Source: Nymphaea colorata | Lineage: Eukaryota > Streptophyta > Magnoliopsida > Nymphaeales > Nymphaeaceae | Length of the DNA: 64,000 nt | NCBI RefSeq assembly: GCF_008831285.2 | Contig: NC_045143.1 | Span: 17,757,655 to 17,821,654, forward strand | Reading direction: 5' to 3' | In this document: one piece after another, positions 1 through 11,761 of the stretch | Layout: the number at the start of each line of letters is the position of its first letter | Position numbering within the stretch: position 1 is the stretch's first letter | Notes under the pieces: model-generated | What the model saw: the letters and a program-made list of their open reading frames with translations, nothing else | What the model was told of the DNA's origin: nothing | Databases searched by the model: none | Program-made: the position numbers and the translations under genes

Positions 1-290
1 TAGTCTTCACATTTCAACCAAGGACGAAGATCTACCACGATCGAATAGAGTACTGCTCAACTAACACTCTATTGTGCTGGTTCTTATAATTATCTGTTTG
101 CATGTTTGCTTCAGGATGATTGTTTCAAATCCAGCAAACGGTTTATGTGTTACAATCTGTTCCGCGATGTATCGTTTAGAATGTGCTTATGATATAAGTT
201 GCCTCCATTTGTTTACGTATAATAATGGCATGTGCCGCTTGTTTGGGTGGTTACAACCATTTGACTACTTACAATAATTACATGTGACGT
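1..290 (+). other. 3' flank/UTR of a P450 gene lying left of the window
   Basis: This stretch matches the sequence just after the stop codons of P450 copy A (10445-10732) and copy B (24918-25208). It agrees with the B version at the two positions where A and B differ (acaatctg rather than acactctg; cgcttgttt rather than cgctggttt). It is therefore the tail of a further, B-like P450 whose coding part is outside the window. A 67-codon open frame recurs in all three copies, but it only reflects the shared DNA. Confidence 0.8.
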
Positions 291-942
291 TGATTGGGGG
301 AAACCGGTTATGTGTGCGCTTGCACACTTTTGTGCATGGCTAGCGTCTGTAATAATGTAAATATCTCCATTAAAATGAAAAACGACACCTTTAAAAAGAC
401 AAAAAGAAAACGGTAAAAATATTAAAAAACTAAAATGTACATAGTTTTTTTTTTCCTGCATATTTGGCAACTTAATGTCACACACGCCTCTCTACACGAA
501 CACATTGAACTGCCACTTAGTTATATGGGCTATAAATTTTGTAAGTTAATAGGGTTAATGACTAAAATACATTTTGTTTATATTAAAAAAAAAACTTTTA
601 CACATACCTTTCTACACGAACACATTGTTATATGGGCTATATTTGTTCACCAAATTTTGTGCGTTAATAAGGTTGATGACTAAAATACAAAAAAACTTTT
701 TTTTACAAGACAAATTAAAAATCTAAAAAAGTAAAAAAAAAAAAAAAAACCTACGAGGGACATTTTTTTTAAATCACCAAAATATCACACCGCCCTTTTA
801 AGTCGTATGTAGTTTTTCATTAACCGGGAACCAACAAATGGTTCAAATGAATGAATGCACGGTAGCATGAATAGCGATGAAGTGCGTGCTGCTATTTAAG
901 ACACGCTAAAATTAGTCGATAGTTAACGCAATCTACAAAATG
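291..942. other. Spacer, no gene seen; degenerate ~115-bp tandem repeat
   Basis: The stretch is AT-rich with A and T runs. About 480-595 and 600-705 form an imperfect direct repeat, each with a tctacacgaacacattg block, an atgggctat block and a gactaaaatac end. The same DNA recurs at 25208-25859 with no difference that I noticed. I recognise no coding sequence. Confidence 0.6.
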
Positions 943-980
943 CCTATATAAAACTGACCATCTCTCTCTCTCTCTCTCTG
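943..980 (+). promoter_or_regulatory. TATA-like box followed by a CT microsatellite
   Basis: A TATATAAAA-type box near 945-952 is followed within about 10 bases by a (CT)n tract at 959-979, the TATA plus pyrimidine-patch arrangement of plant core promoters. No intact reading frame follows; the sequence runs into a broken Copia remnant. It may be a relic promoter or chance. An identical copy is at 25860-25897. Confidence 0.3.
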
Positions 981-1224
981 TCTCCCTCATATGGCTGAAT
1001 ATAGAGACAAAGCCCTCCGTGTTCCACTCAAACCATCGCGCGCCCGAGGGTCTCTCGCTCTCTCTCACTTTCTCTAGGCGATGGAAGGTTGAAGCCATCC
1101 ACAACACAATAAGGGGGGAGGCCTTAGAGAAGTACATTGAAAAGGCTAAAGCAGTTAGTACCTTACCTACTTAGAGCACAATTGAAGCTGAGGATGAAGC
1201 AAAGTCCTTCTACAAATAAAGAGA

Positions 1225-1890
1225 AGGGAGACATGCATAAGATTTTATATGCTTCAGCTATTGGTATTTAATGTATGCTATGGTGTGTATAAGGTCAGAT
1301 ATTGCTCATGCAATTGGGGTTGTCAATAGGTTACTCTCAAATCCTCTAAAGAGCGTTGGAGTGATGTGAAATGGATTTTGAGATATTGTCAAGGTGCTAG
1401 TAATGTGTGTCTAAGTTATGGTGGATAGCAACCTACTTTGATAAGTTACACTGATTCATATATGGCAGGTGATGTTGATTTTAGAAAGTCAACATCTAGT
1501 TACTTGATCACATTAGCAGGTGGTGCGGTGTCGTGGCAATCAAGACTTCAAAAGTGTGTGGCAATTTCTTGTATAGATGCAGAGTTTATTGCAGTGGCAG
1601 AGGCTAGTATAGAATTGTTATGGATGAAAAAGTTTATATAGGAACTTAGTTTTGATCAATAAAAGTATATTTTGTTTTATGTGCGATTCATCTTGGCAAA
1701 AATTCTACCTTTCATACAAGATCGAAACATATTGTTGAGAGGTATCATTAGACAAGTAATGTGTTAAAAGCAAAACAACTTGAACTTGAGAAAATTCATA
1801 CAGATGACAATGGTATTAATATGATGACTAAAGAATTGCCTTGTTCAAAGCTTGATGTGTTGTTCGATCATCGGTTTGGCAGGATCCTTT
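1225..1890 (+). mobile_element. Ty1/Copia reverse transcriptase/RNase H remnant
   Basis: Read across frames, this gives the C-terminal part of a Copia polyprotein. First come the YAS-G-LMYAMVCxRxDIAHAxGVV and WILRYxxG blocks. Then comes the RNase H segment SYTDSYMAGDVDFRKSTS, with AGGAVSWQS and DAEFIAVAEA following. Frame breaks occur near 1270 and 1340, and a stop interrupts it near 1425. gag, protease, integrase and most of the reverse transcriptase are missing, so the element is 5'-truncated. It ends directly before a 3' LTR. It is duplicated at 26142-26807. Confidence 0.85.
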
Positions 1891-1913
1891 ACATAGTCAG
1901 TGAAGGGAAAATG

Positions 1914-2640
1914 TGTTGGGTTGGATCTCCTTGATGTGGAGATCCAGATCTGAGCCAAAAGAAAAAAAACATCCATACTTGAAAAAAATGAAGAGGAGCA
2001 TTTTTAATAAATTTAGTGGACTAAATCTAAGAATTTTAAAAAAATGGGCTGAAAGAGAAGGACACCAATTTTTTGTGCAAGTTGGACTTTAGGGTTTTCT
2101 TCTCCTTTTTTGTAAGTTATTCTTGAAACCAAAGAAGAAAAGAAAGGAAAAGTTCTTGTTCTCCATTGATTTTTGAAGCCATTACAGAGATTTAAAAGAG
2201 AGAGAAAGAAAGATTGAGAAGGGGAAATATTCCTTTACTGTTTGGGCATTTCTTCCATTCTTCTTCTCTTTGTTTATTGAAGATTAGGGCAAGAGAAAGA
2301 GGGTTTCTTGTTGTGGGAAGATCATTGCTCTTAATTAGATGATATTCTTCCACTTCCTCCTCTTCATTTGCTTCATTGTTTCTTTATTTTGGTGATTATT
2401 GGGCTTTTGGAGTGTAGGCATTATATCTTGTCCTCTTGTAATCATTTTCATATTACATAATGGATTTGTTTTTGGGTTGCTTTCAACCCGGTGGTATTTA
2501 TCTCTCATTTTGAGAGGGTTTTATACGTTAAAATTAGCTCTTTTATTTCGCTTGAGATTATGATTTGATTGCTTGTTTCATTATTATGTATTGAAATATA
2601 TATATTTGTGAGATTCCTTAGATGATAAGGGTTTTATTTT
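1914..2640 (+). mobile_element. 3' LTR of the truncated Copia element
   Basis: It begins with TGTTGGGTTGGAT just after a purine-rich gaagggaaaatg tract that fits a polypurine tract. Its start abuts the RNase H remnant. The 3' end is uncertain: about 2640-2695, where an LRR-gene fragment takes over. There is no matching 5' LTR upstream. The copy in the duplicated block starts at 26831. Confidence 0.65.
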
Positions 2641-2860
2641 GGGTGGAAGAAGTATTTTGTTTTGTGTTTGCACGAGAAATAGTTCTAACCGCATCATTGA
2701 GCTGCAGCTTAACGGTCACTTCCCCTCCGAATTGGGCATGCTCTTTGGTGGCATTCCCACCACCATTGCGAGGCTTACTACCCTCAGTACCTCTTTGACC
2801 CCATCCCCTCTTCCTTGGCCAACCTCGTGCACCTCAACTACATATCATGGCTATCATTCG
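2640..2860 (+). pseudogene. Leucine-rich-repeat receptor-type gene fragment
   Basis: Translation gives CTRNSSNRIIELQL followed by NGHFPSELGML and GGIPTTIARL, then in the next frame DPIPSSLANLVHLNY. This spacing is that of the capped start and first repeats of plant LRR receptor kinases or receptor-like proteins. Only about 220 bases remain, with a frame change near 2780 and no kinase or membrane part. It lies between a Copia LTR and a Harbinger relic, so it is either a captured fragment or the remnant of a gene destroyed by insertions. It is duplicated at 27575-27790. Confidence 0.5.
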
Positions 2861-3290
2861 TTAATAACCCAAATTTTTTGGAAATCTATACTTAACATTT
2901 TTCAAACATTTTACAACAGCTTTCAAGGAATTTCGACTTCAAACGCTTCAATTTCTCTTAATTTTGATCATTTTTTTCTTTTATTTGACTATCAACTATA
3001 TTTGTGATTTATTTGGATCTAGTTTTAGACTTTGGACACAAAGTCCAATCCCAATTTAAACTTATTTTACAATTCAAACTAGGATCCGGTCCAAAAACTC
3101 GTATAAAAACCCAAAACAAATCCCTAAATCTAAATATGGATCCAAATCTCAGTTTTAGGTCCAAAATAGATCACTAGATCCAAATTCAGATCCAAATACC
3201 AGCCCAGATCCAAACCAGATCTAAGTTATAGCTCTAGATCCAAAATGAATCCATATCCAAATCCAAATTCTAAAACTAGATCCAAACAAC
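2861..3290. repeat. Spacer with degenerate gatccaaat repeats
   Basis: From about 3060 to 3290 the motif gatccaaat and close variants (gatccgg, gatccaaac, agatccaaaa) recur many times at irregular spacing. It adjoins the Harbinger transposase relic, so it may be that element's subterminal repeat region, but I found no terminal inverted repeat. Nothing is recognisable at 2861-3060. Confidence 0.5.
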
Positions 3291-3990
3291 AAATGTCAAA
3301 CAAATGGTATAAACAAACTTACTATTCAATTGATAATTTGTAAACATTTGAGATGATATAGCTGCTCTCATAGCATTGTTGCTTCCTTGCTGATGTGTTT
3401 GGCTTGCAATTTCAGGTTCACTTAAGACAAAGTTATCATTTGAAGGTGTATCTTCATCATCAAATTGCTCGGTGTTTGGATTGTGTTCAATTATGAAGTT
3501 GTGCAATACACATGTTGCAAGAACGATTTGAGCTTATTTTTGGAATGGATACTGGACTTGCATTTTAAATATTGAAAAACGACCTTTCGACATGCCGAAA
3601 GTTCTTTCTTCTGTATTTCGGAGTGATGAATGCCTATGGTTGAATAATTCTTCTTCAGCTCTAGGTGAGCGTGCTCCCCGAGTGTTAAACTCAGACATAT
3701 GATAACGATGCCCTCGATAAGGTGTTAGCAAACCGACAATGTTTGGAATCAGCAAGATAATATTTGCCTACAATTGAACACAATTTAGTTATACATTGAT
3801 ACATGCTTCTTAATAAAAGAGTGAATTGGTTGGTGGAACTACATACCTTCTGGGACAACAAACGGGTTTGTTTCATGATCAACTGCATTATACAATACTC
3901 TTGAGTCTGTTGCACTTCCTTCCCATCCAGCCAAAACATAGTGGAATCGATTGTCGAACCCGACCACAGCCAAAACGTAGTGGAATCGAG
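3290..3990 (-). pseudogene. PIF/Harbinger transposase remnant (DDE_Tnp_4)
   Basis: Read on the minus strand across frames, the order is FDNRFHYVLAGWEGSA, then VGKYYLADS, PNIVGLLTPYRGHRYHMSEF, FNHRHSSLRNTEERTFG and finally LHNFIIEHNPN. This is the C-terminal half of a plant Harbinger DDE transposase. The N-terminal half is absent and at least three frame changes are needed. A 43-base direct repeat at about 3927-3999 (ccaaaacatagtggaatcga and its near copy) duplicates the start of the preserved part. It is related to, but clearly diverged from, the element inside P450 copy C. It is duplicated at 28240-28930. Confidence 0.75.
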
Positions 3991-5869
3991 TGTCGAACCC
4001 GAACTATCATTGCCTATTGTCTAAGGCTCTAGCACAACACCTAAAACCCACAAAACCTGATTCCATTATCAGCCTTCCATTGAACAGAAATAAGGAAACA
4101 TGGATACCAAGATAGAGAAAGAGAGAGAGTCTCTCATTTTGTTTTTGGTAACCAGAAGAAACAAGACCAGAAAAAGAACGATCAGCAATGCATGGTTGTT
4201 GATTTTTAGTAACCAATTCCTGCATCCATTCGTTTATTCTTCTTGAATGTTCAGAAAAGCCCCCAAGATGTGTGTGTCTTTCATGCCAACTAGTTTAGAA
4301 GCTGCTAGCAGTGCAGAAAATGAGGAGACAATCGACAAAGACCACATCCCACATGGCCAGGAGGCCAGACTTGAGACCTTGAAGCTGAAGAAGGACAAGA
4401 GTTCAATACCCAGATGAGTCTCTCTTGGCATCGACACAATCTTGTCATGAGCCTTCCAAAGAAAAGGAAAAGTGAAACAGTGCAGAAGAATTGTTCACGT
4501 ATCACAGACTACAGGAACAAATCTTTTACTACCCATTGTTGAGCAAACTGTGAAACATGCAAAGATAATGTAAGAGCTCCTACAAGGCTGATTTGATTCA
4601 GCAGAAAATGACAGGAAACTGGCCAGTTGAAAAGAGAATACCCAACTTCTGGTACCTACACCTTGGTTAACCCTGTACCCATTTGACGTAGCTTGAGACT
4701 TTTAAGTTGAAACAATCTGGTCATGAGCCTTCCCATGCTCAGCTTGTGCATCAAAGAAAGGACAGGGAGGACAGGGAGACAGTACACAAGAATTGTTCAA
4801 GTACCACAGGAAAGGTTACAGGAACAAAGTTTTACAACTCATTGTTGAGCAACTGCTAAACTTGCAAAGATAATGTAAGACCACCGATAGAGCTCATTTG
4901 ATTTAGCAGAAGATGACAGGAAAATGCCCAGTTGGGAAGCAAATTTCAACTTCTGGACCACTAAATGAAACAAAAATAAGAAGATGACAAAAAATTTGAG
5001 CTTCTTGCCTCATGAAACAAACAAGGCCCTAGGATACACTAATTTCTCCCTTAAGGGTACTTGCAGAACCCAACAAAAGACACGGCTGTCTCAAACCTCC
5101 CAAAGAACAACCCGATACCAAAACCACCGAGAAATTTGCAGAGGTTTTCTGACTGTCACAAACCTGGAGAACATGGAAAAGATATTCTGGGCCAGTAAAG
5201 CAAGTAAGCAACCTATGCTAGAGTTGATCACTGATATGAACAAAAGAAGGCTTGCTCATAAGACGAGCAAGAGATTTGGTGCTTTCCTCATTTCGGCAGC
5301 CACCAGGCAATCGATTGAAAGGGAACTCAAAATCCACAAAGTATCTCGGATTTAAGCATAAAAAGACAGAGCGAGAGAGGAGGAGTAAGGAGCAACTGGC
5401 GGTGGAATTCTTCACGGTTCCATCAATACAAAAAGAAGCAATCAAAGAAAAAACATCATGGGGCAGTAACAGAGGGCAACAAATCAACTTTTTCTCATCA
5501 AGATTTCATGTTTATGCAAAAAAAAACATCAAGCCGGCAAAGAGAGACGCAAAGACAAGGTAGCAAATGAAACGCCCAAATCTAGAAGGAGGAGAAGCGA
5601 GAGAGATATTGAGCAACTCACGGGGCAGTAATAGAGGTGAAGGAGCGGCAACTATGGCAGTGGAGGATGCTGCCTGTCTATGCGTTTCTCTTCCCTGCCG
5701 GTGAGAAGCCACATAAGAACTAAGGGCAAGAGAGAAAGGGAGAAAGCGATGCCATCAGAAAGAAAAAGGGAGAAAGCATACCGGTGGAGGAGCAGAGAGG
5801 CGATGATGGAACGGAGAGGCGACGGCGCAGTGGAGAGGCGAAATTTCACCCGCCCATCAAACGTAGCTT
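3991..5869 (-). mobile_element. Probable 5' part of the Harbinger relic, no gene seen
   Basis: Homology with the copy B promoter stops left of about 5870, so copy A has extra DNA here, ending in gcccatcaaacgtagc. That resembles the ATCAAACGACC end of the Harbinger element in copy C. Read on the minus strand, the right part is pyrimidine-rich and contains a GTGAGT...CTTCTAG pair suggestive of an intron in a transcribed leader. I found no matching left terminus. A 123-codon open frame at 4984-5355 resembles nothing I know and is probably chance. Confidence 0.4.
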
Positions 5870-6797
5870 ACTCAGCCAAGTGTTCCTAAAAGCCAGTTTG
5901 TGAATCGTATTGGAAGTGAATTGGTCAATTCACTGTTTCAGAAAGGAAAGATGTTTAGAATAGTTTTCAGCAGTAGATAAATGAATAGGTAAATGTAATA
6001 TAATTAAAAATAATAAATTTTTAAGAACATTAAGAGATTGTTTAAAAACTTTGCACATGCCAAACTTGAATCTGTTTGAAATTGAATCCGTTTGTCATTC
6101 ATTGATTCTCTGTGGGCTCAGTTGCTAGATTGTCAATTTTTGTTATGAATTAGTGGAGCATTGCTGACTTAAAAAAAAAAAGGAGAGGCAGGGACCACAA
6201 ACCCAAAAACGTGAAAAAGAACAAAAAGTAATTGAAAACACTTGCATGAACTGCTTGAATGATTGGGGCCGACCTTTAATTGAAACGGTCCACTCTTCCA
6301 TACTTCATTGTCTTTTTCTTGGGGGTAAAAAAAAAAATTGTGAGAATTTGAGTCCTTTTTTCAAAAAATGTGACTTCTCTGCCCTTTGTTCCTGTGGTAA
6401 TCTTAAAACGAGTTGCTAGTTTTTCTAATGAAAAAAACTTTGCTTTTTAATATGGGACATTATTCGTATGCCCAATCATTCAGTTACGTAGCCACTCCAC
6501 TTTACCCCTCTGTGCAATTTGGAACCAAGTGGCCTCTACCAAAAATATGTGGCTGTCCCATATTTGGTTGCTCCGCTGTGGGACCCTTTTTCTCTAACGC
6601 CTGACGTATATGCTTGGAGCCGACCGATCTTGACATTTATAAGGATTCCCATATCGATCCGACCCGAGCTTGACCCCTTCATATCACGGACGATGGTAAC
6701 AAGATTTGGTCACGTAGGCTGGACTTTGCCGCTAGAGCTTCTCCTGGTCGTCCGCACACACGACGCCAGTTTCCGGAAAAAACACATAAGTGCTGCC
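5870..6797 (+). promoter_or_regulatory. Upstream region of P450 copy A
   Basis: It is homologous to 19171-19906 upstream of copy B. A TATA-like tttataagg lies at about 6639. At 6599-6607, where B has the G-box CACGTG, A reads CGCCTGACG, so the box is absent. About 60 bases of leader present here are missing in B. An upstream ATG at 6693 is in frame with the main start at 6798, whereas the equivalent ATG in B opens a short separate frame. Copy C lost this region by deletion. Confidence 0.5.
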
Positions 6798-9700
6798 ATG
6801 GAAATAGCTTATTGCTTCTGCAACTCGTCTATCATTGTCCTTTCCATCTTCCTCGTTATCATTTTTTGCCGGTTCTTGTCTAATCGATCCACCTTCAGGC
6901 TCCCACCTTCTCCACCTTCTCTCCCGATCTTGGGCCACGCTCACCTCTTACTCGGCAGCACCCCTCACTGTGCATTACAAAAGCTTAGCATTCGATACGG
7001 CCCACTCCTGTATCTCCGAATCGGCTGTGTGCCAGTAGTTGTCGCTTCCTCACCGTCGCTTGCCAGAGAATTCCTCAATGTCCATGGATCTTCCTTCTCC
7101 TCTCGTCCCCACATCACCCTACTGGACACTCTGTTGTACGGCCGACTTCGCATTTGCGCCAGTGGGGCCCTTATGGAAAACAATGAGGAAAACATGCATG
7201 GTGGAGCTCCTTGGCGGCAGGTCGCTCCGACGCTTCAGCTTCATTCGGCAGCAGGAGAACGGCTGCTTCTTACGGGCCATGATGGCGAGCGCTGGTGAGC
7301 CGGTGGACGTGTCGGCAAAGTTTGGGGAACTAACTGGCAACATCTTGGTGACGATGGCGACGGGGAAGAGGATAGAGAAGGCATCACGAGTGCTGGATTT
7401 GGTGCAGGAAGCATCTGAGATAGGCGGCCAGTTCTATCTTGGTGATTACTTCAAGTTTATGAGCAAGTGGGATGTGCAGGGATACAAGAAAAAGTGCAGA
7501 GATATTCATACTCGATGGTCTTATGGAGGAGGTGGTGAAGGAGCACCAGAGAATGGAGAAGACGGTGGAGAGTAAAGATATCATCGATGTTCTTCTAAAG
7601 AGCATAAAAAAAGACAAGGAAGAGGGAGAGATCACCAAGGAGAATGTCAAGTCTCTTATTTTGGTAAGAAACATGCACCAGTTCTCGCCCATGCCTCATC
7701 ATGCTGCAGCCCATGCCTTAGTGTTATAACCATAGACATACAAAACATGTTTTTTTTTTTTTTTTTTTTTTTTGAGAAAACACATATAAGTGGGCGAGAA
7801 ATAAGTCAGTCGTTTAAAGCTTTTAAAAAAACGTTGTTTTTTTCAAAATACGCCAAAACGAAAAATTTTAGGTTTTTTTTTTTACATTTTTTAATGTCAA
7901 CCTACTTGTTTCATTTTTTAACTTTTATTTGTTGCTTATTTACTTTTTTTTATTTGTTTATTAGTTTCTAACTTATTTTAGTTTTTCCCTAATTTGAACG
8001 TTTTTTTTTTACCTTGGGCAATAAAAAGCTTCATGAAAGTCCGAATGCTTAAAACTGTATAACATTTTGAAGAGATTTTATGAATAAACTCTTAAGACTC
8101 TTCTGAAATCATTTTTATTCTTCCAACTTGTATAATTTTCTTTTTCAGTCGATCGACATGTGTACTAATTAGCTAGATAATGTCGACCCTCACATTGTCT
8201 TTGTTTACTTTGTTCGTTTAGAAACCTATTTCTACAGATTTGAACTATAATGTAGCAAGCTGGTTTTTGCCGAGATCCCAAAATAATGGTTGAAATTATG
8301 TAGATACGAAACCATTTTTTTTTACGTATTTTTTTTTCTTTATTCAATTTCTGTTAGCTACAGGGAATATAAGGTTCCATGGGACCTAATCAAATCATTT
8401 TTGAATGGGCCCTCAACGTTGTTCATTGAGGGCCGCCATCTCTCCGTCACCAGTCACCACCAACCGAGGGTTTCTTTTTTTTATTTATTTATTAAAATAT
8501 TTAAAAAAAATTGAATTGAATATTTTATTCTATTACCGGAAGAGAGCAGAAGCTCGGATCCAACCCCTCATCCATGACAACTCTATTTCTTACTTTATTA
8601 CTTTAATACTGAAGGAGCCATTGTTTGAGAATTACATACAAAACTTGAGGGTCGCCTCTTTGATGATCAGTTTCAAAAGTTTGGCCGTTATATTTGATGT
8701 TTGCCCATTTGCTTGGCTCCTATTAATAATAAAATGTCATTTCTTATTCATTGGTTATTGAATCTTGGATCGCTAAATCCATGCTGGTTTCGTTTTTGGA
8801 TATATATCTTATTGTTATATTGTGTCCAAATATATTTTGGGCCCGGATGTGATTTCTGTCGAAGTCATTTAGCTTCTGATTTTATATCTAGTTAACGTTT
8901 AAGATCCATGGGTTGCAATTCAGTTTGGATATATTTTAAATCCAGATCTGGACTATCTATTTTGGATAATTTGGTTTGGGAACTAAATCCTGTTTGTATT
9001 GGATTACATCTTACTATGACACATTACAAACAAGTTAATTATCTGCATATTAGTTCCGCATTGTGCCTATTCTGATTATGATAATGTGATTGGATATGAT
9101 ATGCTTGCTATTCAGTTTGGAACCAACATTCTCTTGATCTAGAATATCAAATCTTGATTGTGTTTGACATTCTATTGAAACCTGTCACAGAAGCAACATC
9201 TGCAGTGGAATTAAATTGATCGACTTTGTGATATTAAGATTTCTACATATATGTTATTCTTGTGGCCAGATGAATGCTCCGGCCAAATTCAAACATATCC
9301 ATCGATGTTGAATATGTAACGATTTGCCTGTGAACGATACGTAGGTTCTTATTATAAATCTGGATAGATATATTGTAACTCACTAAGATTTAGCATGAAG
9401 ATGAAGCTAGCTTGTTAATGAAGCTCATACGCAGTAACGCAGATGAGTCCCTCAGTGGCAATTCGCGGAATTTGCTGGTTGGCTGCTTGTATAGATGGTG
9501 GCATGAATTCCAATGTCGTTCAACACTCCATTTGTTAATGCTTAATGCCTCCTACGCCTGTGACTGACGTTGTAAACTGTATTTTGCGCCAGTTTGATTT
9601 CTCTAACAGCTCCTCTATTGTGATTAGAGCAAATATCGAAACCTGGACTAAGTAATTGAATGATCGCTTGGAAGGTAGGGCGAGCTTGGAAACTGCCCTG

Positions 9701-10423
9701 GGTGCCTTAGTTTAGACGTGCTCTCCTTAATAGTATTTCAACTACTCCTTAATTGGACAAGTTTGCTGTCTGCAGGATGTGTTTTTTACAGGAATTCACA
9801 CGGCATCAATTCCGTTGCAGTTCGGCTTGATGGAGCTTGTACGTCACCCTTCAGTGTTATTAAAAGCCCAAGCAGAGATGGATTCGGTTGTTGGCAAGAA
9901 GAGGCTGGTGGAAGAAAGAGACTTGGCCAACCTTCCTTACCTGAAGGCCATTGTGAAGGAGACACTGAGGCTGCACCCGGCAGTGCCAATGGTGCCCAGA
10001 GCAAGCACTGAGGATTGCAGAGTTGGGGAATATGACATCCCAGCCAACACTTGGGTCTTTGTAAATGTGTGGGCGATGGGGAAGGACCCTTGGGACAGCC
10101 CGTCCGAATTTCGACCGGAGAGATTCCTTGGCAGTCCTGTAAACGTCAAGGGAGAGTACTTTGAGTTGCTCCCTTTTGGTAGCGGCCTGAGAATGTGCCC
10201 AGGCTCTGCCCATGCTCTGCTTGTGTTTTGCACCGTGCTCGCGGGCTTCATACAGTGCTTCGACTGGGAGGTTGATGGTGGCCCTAAAAGACTGGACGTG
10301 GAGGAAAGATCCGGTGGCATGACAGTTTCGATGGCGAACAAGTTGATTTGCCGTCCCATCCCTCGTTTTGATGCCCTAATCGTTGAATATAAATCAGCAA
10401 ATGAGTATCTAAACGACAGGTAG
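6798..10423 (+). pseudogene. P450 copy A, CYP93/CYP712-like pseudogene
   Basis: Exon 1 is 6798-7663 and exon 2 is 9776-10423, with a phase-0 GT..AG intron as in copy B. The start (GCTGCCATGG), membrane anchor, proline hinge, the ExxR motif ETLR, FRPERF and the heme loop FGSGLRMCPG are all recognisable. The frame is broken twice in exon 1. Five bases are missing after LLYGR (about 7142; copy C has tgacg there). Five more are missing at about 7510, where B reads RDIYERLDG; this second loss is shared with C. The shifts do not cancel, so exon 1 runs through three frames. Exon 1 also has an in-frame 6-base loss near 7551. Exon 2 is open but lacks two residues before WDSPSEF. The upstream G-box seen in B is absent. 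No functional P450 is expected. Confidence 0.88.
7664..9775 (+). other. Intron of P450 copy A
   Basis: It starts GTAAGA and ends TGTCTGCAG. It aligns along its length with the intron of copy C, apart from the Harbinger element there, and with most of the intron of copy B. A run of about 24 T residues is at 7748-7773. No gene is seen inside. The region 9741-9760 is the empty-site counterpart of the Harbinger insertion in C. Confidence 0.75.
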
Positions 10424-10444
10424 ACGCTGTTGACAGATTGATGC

Positions 10445-10732
10445 TTAGTCTTCACATTTCAACCAAGGACGAAGATCTACCACGATCGAATAGAGTACTG
10501 CTCAACTAACACTCTATTGTGCTGGTTCTTATAATTATCTGTTTGCATGTTTGCTTCAGGATGATTGTTTCAAATCCAGCAAACGGTTTATGTGTTACAC
10601 TCTGTTCCGCGATGTATCGTTTAGAATGTGCTTATGATATAAGTTGCCTCCATTTGTTTACGTATAATAATGGCATGTGCCGCTGGTTTGGGTGGTTACA
10701 ACCATTTGACTACTTACAATAATTACATGTGA
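10445..10732 (+). repeat. 3' flank of P450 copy A
   Basis: It matches 1-290 and 24918-25208 nearly base for base up to tacatgtgac. After that A runs into different DNA, while the other two copies share a spacer. That breakpoint marks one edge of the duplicated unit. Confidence 0.85.
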
Positions 10733-11761
10733 CATTGGATGTAAGATATTTAAAACTAATTATGATCTAAATCTGAATCTGATATGAATCTGATAAGAGA
10801 AACTAAGATTGAATCTTGATCAGATATCGTTCCTTGAATTTTTTAATCAAATATCAAAGTTTTTTTTTTCCTTGTCTGATTTCTTTTGAAAAGTCTTTGT
10901 CGCATATGTGCATACAACAAGCGACCGGATTAAAGGACATCCACGACACAACACCCCACCCCATTGATGTTACAGAATGACTGTGACGCTGATTAGAGAC
11001 AGAATCCGAGACGATATACATAATCTCTTACTGTTGGTGGATGTCAGCTTCATTACGTGGATAAAGGTTGTGTCAGGGACTAGCAGAACGCTTCAACAAC
11101 TATATCTGACGAATAGCCGTAAGCTTTGTAGTGCCCCTTCTTTAAATTACATGCCTTTTTTTTTCTTCCACCATCACCAGGGTTGCTGCATGAACATCAA
11201 TGCTAATGTGTGTTTGAGAATGATTTTGAAGGGTGCAGCTCTTTGTATGGTTCCCAAAGAACATTAATGCTAAGGTCATGTCACCTTTACTTCAAACTAT
11301 CACTTTTTATTCGTTGTGTGAGGTGAACAAAGTTAATAAGCTTCAACTTTCTTTATCTAATTTGTATGCGTACTCGTGAAACAATACCCAAGATGTCAAC
11401 TTTTATATCAAATAGACATGACCATGTTACAAGGAAACGATGACTTAAAGCGAAAAGCGTTTGGCGGACAGACAACTTTTGTCCTTTGAAATTATATTCA
11501 AAGTGAAAAGTTGGATTTGTTGTATGTAGGGGGCCTTATTGGTTTTAGTGACAAAATATATGCAAAAAAATTTGGTTAATAATTCCTTCCTCTCCTTTCC
11601 TATTCCTCCATTAATATTACTGGTGGGCAGTTTGTTTTTCATTTAGCCATTTCTGAGCTGCTGACTGGACAAATCTGTTATAGATAAATGAGGTTTGTCT
11701 AGCTGGTTTTTAGCCACCTATCAGCAACTCACTGGTCTTTACATCTAATGTAAATGTAGAC
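10733..11761. other. Spacer, no recognisable gene
   Basis: The stretch is AT-rich and unique within the window. A 96-codon frame at 10977-11267 resembles no family that I know. No terminal repeats or element domains are seen. Confidence 0.5.

Noticed and set aside
74-277. 67-codon open frame found identically or nearly so at 74, 10519 and 24991
   Set aside because: It lies in the 3' flank of the P450 copies, its conservation is explained by recent duplication, and it resembles no protein.
213-485. 90-codon minus-strand frame repeated at 25130-25402
   Set aside because: It is a shadow of the duplicated 3' flank, with no recognisable domain.
1139-1224. Possible FAR1-like or other gene start (EALEKYIEKAKAV, EAEDEAKSFYK)
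   Set aside because: The phrases are short, interrupted by stops and too generic to assign; they directly precede Copia sequence.
4984-5355. 123-codon open frame conserved in both spacer copies
   Set aside because: The copies are too similar for conservation to mean selection. The region looks like the untranslated part of a Harbinger relic.
9786-10455. Minus-strand frames of up to 172 codons over P450 exon 2 (also at 24204-24831 and 38815-39872)
   Set aside because: They are antisense to recognised P450 coding sequence and recur only because the exons are duplicated.
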